Shown: positions 48,801-60,800 of the stretch, piece by piece
Numbering within the stretch: position 1 is the first letter of the stretch
How the letters are laid out: every line of letters begins with the position of its first letter
DNA from: Hyposmocoma kahamanoa
Lineage: Eukaryota > Arthropoda > Insecta > Lepidoptera > Cosmopterigidae
Direction of reading: 5' to 3'
DNA: 64,000 nt
NCBI RefSeq assembly: GCF_003589595.1
Contig: NW_020653333.1
Coordinates: forward strand, 509,704-573,703
The notes under the pieces: model-generated
Seen by the model: the letters and a program-made list of their open reading frames with translations, nothing else
Databases searched by the model: none
What the model was told of the DNA's origin: nothing
Translations under genes and position numbers: made by a program

Positions 48801-51800
48801 ACATCTCTGTAAATTTTCTGGTAGCTCTAAAGGTACCTGGCTGAGTGAAGAAACTTTCATAAGTTCTCACAGGTGGCGCTATGTCAAAACAGCCGTTTAA
48901 ACCCAATACAACGATTCGCAACAAACACAGAATAATTCGAAAGATTTGCTGGGTCGATCCGTAGTTTTGTAGCCACGCCGTTCGGATCCAGTCGGGTCGA
49001 AAGGTTGTTTCTTTCTGTTTGTACGACTTATGTGTGTATTAAAAAAGAACTTAGATTATACAATACAAATGGACTAGCGTAAAATGTTGACTCCATTAAA
49101 AGTTGTCACAAAATGCAACAGTCAAACACAACTAGTTTTTCATTCATACATTTTCTCTTATTTTCTTATTTGTAAACAAAATATTCAATATAAATCAAAT
49201 TTTACCTGAGCATTGTACACCATGTGCACGCCCTGGACTACAATATTCTTCGCGAATTCATCTAGGAACGTTAAGATGTGCTCCACCTATAAAAAATAAA
49301 CATATTGTACGTTTAGTAGCTCGTGAACAAGTACGTATTATACCTATGTACAACATCATGCAATATTACCGTGTAAGTTATACATATAACAGGTGACTAC
49401 GGCTGAGATTAATAACACGAGCTTCAACCAACTAAGCAAGTTTTTCGTATTTACAAAACGAACTTGGCCAAATTTAAGCAAGAATTAATGACATAAGTAA
49501 ACTCAGTTTAATTTAATTTCTTGGTTTGTTATTATTATACTAAGTGACGGGACGAACAAATCGTGCGTCTGGTGATAAGCCATACGTTTGTCCATAACAG
49601 TTGCAGTGTCCCTCAGAGCTTTAAATCACAAAGATCTGAAGGGCACTGCCACTGCGCCCGACACTCAGAGACGAAAGTAGAGTAGTGTAATTTCACATGC
49701 ACCCTTACTCTCCGAAACCGAAATAGGTAAAGTGGCAGTACTTCCCTGGACAAACTGTGTCACAAGGAGCTTCTACTACTATTAAAACTTTATTTTCTAT
49801 AAGCAAAGTTTGTATTGTAAATAAGAAAAACTTGCTTAGTTCGCCATCTTTGCTAAGTCGAGTCAAAGTTCGTTTTATAAATCTCAGCTTATATATAGCC
49901 ATTATATTGGTCCCACTGCGCACAGGCCTCCTCTCACAATAAGATGGTTTGTTAGGACTGTAGTTCCCACGCGGGCGTAATGCGGATTGGGAACTTCACA
50001 TATTATCATTTTTTGCTTTGCATGTTTGCAGGTTTCCTCAAAATGTTTTCCTTCACCGAAAAGCTCATGGTAAATTTTCAATTTCGCATAGTTATTTTAA
50101 AAAACGCATAGATGCAAACCCGAATTCGAACCCACAACCCTCTGCTTGAGAGGCGGTAGGTCAAAGCATTAGGCTACCACAGCTTCCAACATCTCGATTT
50201 AATACTTTCTTACTCAATGTCTACAGAAAATGTAACTAAAATTTCTATTGTCACAAAAAGTTTCATTCGATTTGACAGCTGTCTTCAACTGGGTGCGTTT
50301 AGAGTTTAGACTATAGAAACCAAATACAAACATAAAAAACAGTTTCAACATTCAAGCCATACATTAGCATGTCGATACTGACTTACAATTACAATTTTGG
50401 TTTAGGTAGGTACGTTTATTCCGTAGATAGGGCAGCTCCTTTCCTTTATTTTTTTCCATTCTTTAAGGTTTAGAGTACCAACCTGTGCTTCGTAAGGCAG
50501 TCCCCGCAGCCTGACGCAGTCTTTGGCGGTGCCGGATGTAATGACATGCTGTGGCACTAATGCCACTGGCAGTAGGCCTTCAGATGGGGCAGTGGCCGTC
50601 GATGGAGTACTGGCTGCACTTGTGCGAGTCTCTAATGACCGGTTTAGTACCTGGAGAGATTATGGATTATTTCAGTATTTTATAAATTCGAAGGTTTTAA
50701 AAACACAAAACATAATACTAATGGTTCCCTATCAGAAGTCCGAAATGTCATTTTCCAGAAATAACGTTTGGTCGAAATTTCATAACCTCGAAAGTAATTT
50801 TGAGAGGAATATGTTTTTTCTTTCAAACCTAACTTAACCTAACCTAACCGAACTTAATCGTGTCTTTGCGATAAACATCCAGTATATCCTGAAAGAACAA
50901 CGGTTTCGTTATAATTCGGTTTTCAGTGTAATGAAAATTCGAATAAATGTTATTTCGGAAAAAAAAATCGAGTTTATGATAGGTTACTAATAATAATAAA
51001 TGAAACTATTTTTCCGGATATAAATCGCGTATATTTGTTTTTTCAAACAAATCGACGTTTCAGGACCTGTAAAGGGCCCAAAATAATAATAATTGCCGGG
51101 GAATACCGCCTTTCCCATTTAAAAATTCAAAATAATCTTTTAAGCCTTGGGAGAGGCGTGAGTCTAAATAATAATAATAATAGTGTCGCTTCCAGCTCAA
51201 ATGCAGAAGGCGGTCCTGCTCGATACGCACGTATTGTTCGCCGGTTCGAGGACCTGAGTCCCTGACCCCAGCCGACTGTGCCATTGCCGAGGATACCACC
51301 TCTTTTTTAAATAGACTTACCATCTTTCCTCAAACGCTGGCTAAGAGCATAAATTAACGATAAATTGAGTGAAAATTCAATTCAAAACGTACGTATGTTT
51401 TAATTACTTTGTTCATTTAAAATTATTCTAATAGCCACATGCATTGTAGACGTATATAGTAGGTATAGCGTATATACAATTGCAACTATATTTATTTTAG
51501 TTTTTAGAAACAAATTGGATGACCACAACCTAAAGTAGCTATGGGTAATTTTCAGATTAGTTTTCTCTGCCTAATTTCGGTGGTAATTTTTATCATTTAA
51601 GTATTCGAGTGTACCGTGAAATTTTAAAAATTATTTCAGGAACTAGTATCCTGAAATAATTTTTAAAATTTCACTAATACACTCGAATATTAAGTAATAC
51701 TCCATGATAATATACTAGAATATTTAAATAACAAAAATTGCCACCGAAATCGGGTACAAAATAATAACCTGGAAATGAACCCTGACTGACACCTTTTTAA

Positions 51801-54800
51801 AAATGTAAAACACTGAGAAATCAACCTTATAATCTAATGATAAAGTCACTGTTTCCGATAGCAATATGATCAAATTCACGTGCCAAAGATAGCAACTGAA
51901 ATATCTATACCAAAAACGCGATTAAATATACTTCATACTTGGTAATAAAAAAAAATAGTGCCAGCAATAAAAACAGTTTATGTATATGAAATTGTGATTT
52001 TTTTTAGATATCTCTGCATACATTTAGAATATAATTTTCAATTGTTACTGATAATTCGTGTTTGAATAATTTATAAAACCAAATCATGAAGGCGGATGTG
52101 CCAATGTAACGCACACAAAAGAAAGGTCGTTTCAGTTTTTAGGTTACATACATTCGATGGCTTAAGATACATGCAGGTCGATTCAGGACCTTACGATAAC
52201 TCGGTTGTCGACCGATTCGATTTGATATCGTACTATTTCTTTTCATTTTTATTCCGAATAACCGAATCGAACGTCAAACTGTCGTATTCGAAACCGAACC
52301 GAAATGACGTCACACCCGTACGTTATTCAGAACACATCGAATGAGAGTTACCGAACGTCCGATTGTTTTCTTTGGTAACTTATCGAGTAGTCCTGAGCAT
52401 CCGATACGTACATCCTTGAAATATATATTATAGAATGCCTCACTATAACCATGGAACGTGTGATAAATATTGTTAGTAGACGCAGATATCAGATGATGTA
52501 AAGTGAAAGCTTCTTATTCTTTTAAAAAGTCTGGATTTTGATCAATTTAAAAATTTATTTTAATGTAAAACTAATGTATTCCTATATTTTAGGCCTTTAA
52601 AGTCTTAAAAATTTATATAAAAGAACAATCATTTTTCTGTTGTTTAATAACACTAAGTGATGGTAAAATAAGTCGTGTGTCTGGTGGTAAGCGACAAGCC
52701 TATCCCTAACAGTTGCAGTGCCACTCAGAGCTTTAAATCACTAAGATCTGAGGGACACTGCCACTGCCCCCGACATCCTGAGACATAAGTGATCAAGTCC
52801 CATGTGCCTGTAACTTCACCAGCATACATTTGTCACAGATGGCGCTACGGCAAAAAGTCGTTAAAAACCAAAGACAAAGATCTTCAACATAGAAAAGAGC
52901 ACGTAAAAAAATTCCTAATGTCTGCTGGTTCGTTCCGTGGCTCAGTTGGGAGAGCGTCAGCCACGAGATGCTGAAGGCGCTTGTTCGAATCCAGCCGAAT
53001 CTAAAGAATTCTTCATAGTGTTCGATGTTTGTATTAATAATTATAACAAACTAATGGAGTAATTTCGCAAAAAAAATATTTAAGTAGTAAAACATCGGGA
53101 TATTCAAATTTATTATTACAAAACAAGTGTCAAAATAGGAAGCCAAAGTTCTTTCAATTCGTTGAAGCGACTCTCAGCGCCCAGTTACAAATACGTGAAA
53201 GTTTTCGCCTCGCGGCCACCGCCCAGTTACCACGCTTTCGCGTACATTAATGGCGATTCTGATTTCTATTTACTAGGTAACAACATTTAAATTCCTCTGA
53301 ATAATACAATCCCGCAGCCGCCGCGCGGTCTCCGCGTAGATCAAAGACAAGCCAGCTTGGACCGCGCGCCGAAGACGCTCATTTATGTTAAAACATAAAA
53401 GCTAAATAAATAGAGCGTACTTTGCCATGACAACATGAGTGCGATGGAATTCGTGTCGAATAAATGCGCCCTTAGACTATTTTTTCCATCCTAAGAAGCG
53501 ACCAGACGGCTGGCAGCTACTTTCGTCAAAGAATAAGATTGTCTATCCTGAGAGGAAACATTGCTGACCTCCTGCGTACAATGTCAAGATGCAATCGTTG
53601 ATGAAATTGTTTGTCTTTAGTAAAAATAATCGTTCCACGCTTGCTAATGAAGTCATTGCTTTACACTTAATTGATCGTTAGTAATTTCGTTGGCTTAGTA
53701 ACACAATACACCACAATAGAAACGTACTCGCTGCGAGCTATTGTGTGCGTGTGTGTAAATTCGCTATGGCCATGCCAGAATAAAACACAATCACTTTTTA
53801 AAGTGTTTTTTGTGTGCGCTTTTATTTTTATGTTATTACATTTGGTAGCTAGCTAACTTAATATATGTTCAGGCAAATGTACAATAAAAACTTTAAATCA
53901 CTTATTCTTAGCACGGAACAAAGAAACACAGTTTTGTTGTAATGTTTTCTAATATACGAAATTCTTATTGTTTAAATTTATGTCAAAGCAGTTAAAAATA
54001 TTGTATGAAATGTCGTTAAGTTTTTCGCAAATTTATGATTGGATTATGTGCATTGGTAAATGCGCAATATTGATATTTATTCGACGATAATGTTTACACT
54101 CTAACTACTAACGCATTTGCATTTCGGTAATTTCAAGTCATTGGCACCTAAAGTTTTTTTTAAAATTAAATATGTCATTGTATGTCAGGATGTTTATCAC
54201 CATGATATTCGTAATTTTTTGTGAAATTACTCCACTAATGTTGTTAAGTTAATTATCAATACAAAGATCGAACATTCAGAAAAAAATCCTTCGATCCGGC
54301 CGTTTTCGAGCCGACGTCTTCTAGCAAACTGCCAGACGCTATGCCAACTAAGCCACGGAACGAACCAGCGGATCTCACGAATTTTTCTACGTGCTTTTTT
54401 TTTGTCGAATCCTCGTATTTGGTTTTTCAACGGCTTTTTAGCCGTAGCGCCATCTATGAGAAATCTATGAAAGTATTTCGTCTCGTATTTTTTTTTAATT
54501 AAAAAACCGATTAGAAGGACTCGTAGATCTCGTTTCACTGATCTCAGATGTTAATAACTCAATTTCGCTAAAAATATCGATTACGCTTGTTATGATAAGT
54601 GCCTCTACCACGATTTTACTGTGACAGTCTTGACTTACAATTATAGTGACAGTTGTCGCTAACGACCGCGTAAATTACTTAAAAATGTTATATGGCAAAT
54701 TATACAGCGCCCCTAGTGGTCACAAGAAGAAACAACATTTAGTATACAAATATTTTACGCGGTCGCTAGCGAGACATATACTGGCAAGAAACAAATTTCG

Positions 54801-57800
54801 TTTGCTATTCAGGGTGGTAATGCTGCCAGTGTTAAGGGGACGTTTGAGCCAGCTAAGATTCAGAGCGGTCCTGTTCTTATAGTTAAATAGAAATGACTAA
54901 GTCTAGCGAATTGAATTAATAATTTCTTTGTGATGAAGCCTGTTGCTGATGTATATTTGTGTCTTTTTTGATGATTATTTTTTTGTTGGAAATGGTTACC
55001 CCATTGGTCCCATTTAAATTTGAAGAAAATATTCCACCTTTAAGGGTGGCAAACTAAGGGATGAATCCGGTTTCGCGCACTTTCCGGTAGCCGATTTCAA
55101 TAAAACTTGGCAAATAGATGTATCCCACGAACTTTTGAGGTCGGTTTTTTTTATAAAAACCTATTTTGTACAATATTGTGGTATTTGTTAATGTGGTGTT
55201 TGTTTCACGGATTAGAAGGCTGTGAACGTGTTACGTCGTTATCTATGGAGTAAAAAAATATATGATGTAATTCGAATTTATGCCGTTATTCCATGAGAAT
55301 TGTAACGCAATAAAAACAACCGTACACATTAAATACTTAAAGTTTGCTACTCAAATGGAAAATTATGTCACTATATAGTTTCCGGCGCGATCGATAGTTT
55401 GCGATAACGCTTATTTGAATTATAAGTATAGTTTACATTACAGTACATTTAACATTATTAGTTTAGTGTTTTTATTGATTCTGTGTTCAGTTTTATTTTT
55501 TGTTTTATAATTTGATTAATTTGTATAATAGATTATGCGTAGTATAGTTGTGGTACCTATTGAGTGCACCTAGCGAGTGCATCGTATTAGGCCAAAGCGC
55601 GTTGAAACCGGAAACTTAACTGACTTACTTCTCGTTTCTATCTCGAGTTACAATTTTATTTTATCTGGCTGTTCGGTCGGAACTAATTAGAAGGCAACTG
55701 CTTAAACGCACTAATGCATACGATACGAGGATCAGGAAATACATGATGTTTCACATTAAACCCTCACACTATTCACTATTTTTCAAAATCACCTCCTTTC
55801 CAGTATCATGTGCCAAAAAGTTTTTTAAAGCTTTTTCCTCTCATGCAAATAAAAAAAAAATGGACACAGGTTTTAATAATCAGGCGACGATATAGCTATA
55901 TTTACGAATACTAATAAATGCAAACAAGTCCGAAAAAAGTAATATCTACTTGGGTTAAAACAGTAGCAAAGTGACGGAATTTGCGACGCATTCTTCTTCT
56001 TTTTGCGACTCATTCTTATTAGTACGTTTAGTTTAAGAGTCGATACTACCTTAGCTCGAATGCAAATTCTTCCCGTACTAATACGGTTCATTTTGCTAGG
56101 GTCGAGCGGCAGGAACACTGGCTTTATTTCATAATTTATTTTTTAACAAACGAAATTAAAACCTTTTGCAAAATGTAGTTTTACATATCGTATACTATAC
56201 GTGTTCTATTTAGTTCAATTAATATAAAAATAAATTATTGGTACCTATTAAATACAGCGGCTTTCTTGTAAAATTTCTTTTCTATCGTGAATATTTTTGG
56301 GAATCGTGTTTTTACACCGTATGGTAATCAGTGTTTATCCTCAATTTTTGTTAAGTTTCTCACAGGTGACCCTATGGCAAATAAGCGTAAAAGGTCAAAA
56401 CCTAAAAGTTTCTGACACAGAAGCGTGCTGGTCAGGATCAAGCGTACTGATGAAACCTTAAGCGCGTTATCATGTGGGGTCGAACCCTCATTGCTGGTAG
56501 AGTTCTCTGTCAGTGCGTAAGCCGCCTGAATAGGTTCCACCTCTATTTACTTCCATCACTAATCCATATTGCTGCTTTTCAACCGATAAAACAGATTGAG
56601 AGCTCACCTGCTGAACCTCGGCTGTAGTCGACCTAAATAGTTCGATGTATCGCGCGCCAATAAGATTCCGATGTCTGGAGAGCGCTTTGGGGGCATCGTC
56701 TTCTTTGGCGAACAACACGAATGCGTCTCCGGTGGCGCGGCCGTCGGCACGGCGCACGAACAGCACGCCTTCCGCTCCATCTAGCACTTGCACAGGGTCC
56801 TCCCCCGTTGAGAAGAATTCCAGCTGCAACAACAAACATGAATGAATGTACAGTGTTAAATGGAGCCTGTCCGCAGCTTTGCATGTCCTTCTTTCGCTAG
56901 ACCTCACGGAGTGCAGTAAAGGCGAGTTCCGCAGTAAAAATACACACACATAAACCTGCTATGTATACACACATAAACCGTATTGTAAAATACATTATAC
57001 ACTTGTAAAAAGACAATGAAATTTCTTCCCACGACAAAAAATGTAGTGTAATAGGTAATTGTACAAATTAAACTTTGTTTAAAATTCCTACAATTCTAAT
57101 GTATGTGATAAAAATAAAGTATCAAAATCATCGCTTTAATTATCATAGAAAATAACTAAAGAGAAAAGAAACGCATAGGAAAACTTATAACAAAGTGTCT
57201 TAGATAAAATTCTATAATCTAAATTAAATAAAATCTTTAACAGAAGTTAAACGTTCCTAAATGGAATAACGTCCTGAAATTTGTAGTTCTACAGGGGGTG
57301 CAATGTATTTTTTCTTTTTTGAAGTACATAGCATAGTAAGTATAAATATAACAAGAGTTAGAAACATGTTCGGATGATTCTATTGCCTTATGGTTCACTA
57401 TAGACACGTAGTAATTGAAATTTAATCGGGTTATAAATAGGATGTACGATATATGTATGCTGGATGATATTTGATTTCGACGACCATATCGGTCAAGTAA
57501 CTTCTAGAAAGCCTTCCGAATAATTTTATTACACCTTCTAGCGTTAAACCGTCGTGGAATTGAGTAACGTACCACTTGCTGCGCAGTGGCGTCATAAGGT
57601 AGTCCGCGCATACGCACGATGACCTGCGCGCCGCGCGAGAGAAACGCCGCGGCCTCGCATGTCGCACCCCCTGCTACTGAAAGGAAGTCTTCCCCGCTGG
57701 CCCGATATACCTGTTTCAATAAAGAAAAAAACAATATAATACAAATTATTAGGTACTGCTTTCATTTTCAAGCCTAGCTTTAATTCAACCACCAGTGTTA

Positions 57801-60800
57801 AGAGTCTATACGATCTCAAAAGAAATCGAAAGAAAACAAGCAAAATGAACCTAGTTAGTACGAGAAAAATTGGAATTCGAGCTGAGGTAGTATAGACTCT
57901 AAAGTGTGTACATCGATGTGCTCCAATGTCAAATCTTTGTGATGTTCTTGAAGCAAGAAGTGAACTAGCGCCTTTCACAACAAGAGACGTACGCCTTGCT
58001 TAAGGGTCTCTCTTATGTTATTAATAAAATAATTTATTACAAAACGCCACAACATAAAAATACACAGTAAGAATTTAAAAAAAAGATAAAGTTAAATTAA
58101 AACAATAATAAAATAGAATGACAAAAAAAAATTATAAATAAATCTAAAAAAAATAAGAAATAAAATCTTAGTAATCAGTAAATGACCACAAAGATAGTCA
58201 ACACTGTGTACTAAGTAGATATCACGTGTGCGGCTGTGGGGTGTGTAAAAGGATCCACTCAGCTAATGTCACCGCCGAGATTTATTATTTCCACGGAAGG
58301 GAATTTTAGCAAATTTTTGTACTCATAATGTAATGACTCAGGATTGTTACTGATGCAGGTATTTTACACATGCGGATGCGATTAGGATGCTGATTTTATG
58401 TAATAAAAAAATTATGAAGAATGTACACAAAATTCTTATTAAAGGTGCATGAAAAAGCTTTCTAAATGATTTTGTGACATATATTAACAACAAATCAACC
58501 AGTATAAAATCAATCAGTCTGCCAAGATTAATCATACTGGAATATTCTCGAAGGTAAGAACGACAGCAGAGCTGCTTTTTTGGCTTGCAATTCGTTTCTG
58601 ATAGGTCTGTAAATTAATGCCCCGACGCGAATATCTACGGAATTCCCGCAGCTACAGTATCGTATTTAATTTGCACATTACACAATTGACATAAAGTTTA
58701 TTATGCTGCGCTACCATTCCATTCTGCCTGTTTGAACCGTAGCCCTTCCTTCTCTTAGTTTAGAGTCACTATTAAGTAGTCATGGTCACATCTCGATATA
58801 TCGTAGTCTAAAGTGGTGTTATGCCGTCTAAGCGCCAAGGCTCTCGTGTTTTTGGGATATGAAACGAATTCTCCAACTTGAGCCAAGCTTGAGTCACAAT
58901 AGTAGGACCCTGCCCCCACCAGACGCAAAATACGCCCTGAACGTCGTATTGCGGACCAGCCCGTTACACTACATAACTAGTCATAACTAACTGCCTCCGT
59001 GGCCAAACGGTTACCATGCCGGACTGCCACGCGGAGGTTCCAGGTTTGATTCCCGGGCCGGGAGAAATATTTGTATGGCCTACATTTATTTCTCTCGTGA
59101 GTTTGGGTGTAATTTGTGGTTGTCTATGTGCGTGTCCATGGCACCGGCGACACAGGGTTCCCTAGTGCGGGGCTATGTTGAGTGTGTGTGTGCGTTTAGT
59201 CATGGTCATACCTCGATGTATCGTGGTCCGATGTGGTGTTTATGCCGTTTCAACGCCATGTCTCTGTGTTCTTGGGTCACGAAACGGACCAACGCCTCCC
59301 CGTTGCGTCGACCTTGTGGTGATAGACAAAGAGCTACGCCGCCCCTGGAAGAAAAATTTAGTATTATATACTATAATGAATGAATTATATATATTATAAT
59401 GAAGTAAAAAAATTCCAAACTCTAGCTATTTTAACGACGAATAACGATGTGACTTTATTTGAATACCCTTTATCATGAATAGATGTAGTTCAATTCAAAT
59501 TTTCATACTCAACTTAAATTATCATATACATTAAGTTTTTATTGAATTCCAGAATGTTAAACCACCATGATATTCAATTATTCTTCGTGAAACTGGTTTG
59601 TTACAATTATTAATACAAAGAACACTCAGAAAAATTCCTTCGATCCGACCGGATTCGAACCAACGTCTTCTAGCATACCGTGGCAGACGCTATACCAACT
59701 AAGCCCCGGAACGAACCAGCGGACCTCAAGAATTTCTCTATGTGCTTGTCGGATCTTTGTACTTGGTTTTTAGCCGTAGCGCCATCTATGAAAGCATTTC
59801 GTCACCAAGTTAGGTTAAGTCACTTTATGTGGTCTGTGGGTTAAGTCATATACATTACAAACGTAAATAATCAATTTTCACCAAAGATGTACGTTGAATC
59901 AACGATCAACTTTTTGGTTCCCTCATACAAACTTGGTCCCATACATTTCGTAAGGGGAAGCAATTTTGTTTTGGCTTTGATTCCATGTTATCCAAAATTA
60001 TTTAGATTTTTTTTATTATTTCACTGTCATGAAAATTATACCATAAAGAGAACTTCAATAATGAACCCTGATTACCAAATTTCTTTCTTCGACCAATAAA
60101 ATTACTTTATTTGACCAATTTTAAATTCTTTGTTCTAATTTGTAATTTGTTTGTAGTATAATAAAGTGTTAATACGTACATACAATATTGGCAAAAAAAA
60201 ACACGAAATTTTCTATAATGCTTCATATTGCAAAGAAGGGACTTGGCAGCAAGACAGTATTTCATTCAGTATTTTATTCCACAAATCATTTCAGACCTTT
60301 CTCTATATTTTCAAGAAGTTTATTTATTAACAGTGACGGACCTTGTTCCGCTGCACTGGAGGCGATATTCGAATAGAAGTGTATAGCCTGATGTGCAGTT
60401 GTTTGTACACTTATACAGTATTGTAAAACGTTTGTAATACAGGATGAAATAAAATTCAAGTGACAAATTTAAAAACACGATAGTGTATTAATTGAGGTTT
60501 TTTGTGAAATAACTCCACCAGTTTTGTTATGATTATGAATATATGGCTGCGATGAGAAGATTATTAAAAAATCTCTCATTACATGTCACTAGCGGTGACG
60601 AATACCGAAAAGTCGGCACAAAGATTTATAACAAAAACACATGCGAAAATTTCGACGACTCGGTAACTGGAGCCGTGGCTCAGATGGTTAGAGCAATGCT
60701 ACGGTGCAGCATGGACGTGGGTTCAAATCCCACCTGGTCGACGAAAAAAAATTTGTATATGTTCGATCTTTCTATTCATAATCAAGACGATAGTACGTTT

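Noticed and set aside
54646..54882. 78-codon basic frame
   Set aside because: Lies between repeat copies and has no recognisable domain.
56488..56607. Open frame continuing past fusilli exon D
   Set aside because: It reads through the donor GTGAGC into intron and a degenerate SINE leader.
58989..59062. tRNA-like sequence near fusilli exon B
   Set aside because: It is the head of the S1 SINE, present at 25583, 27923 and 4772 too.
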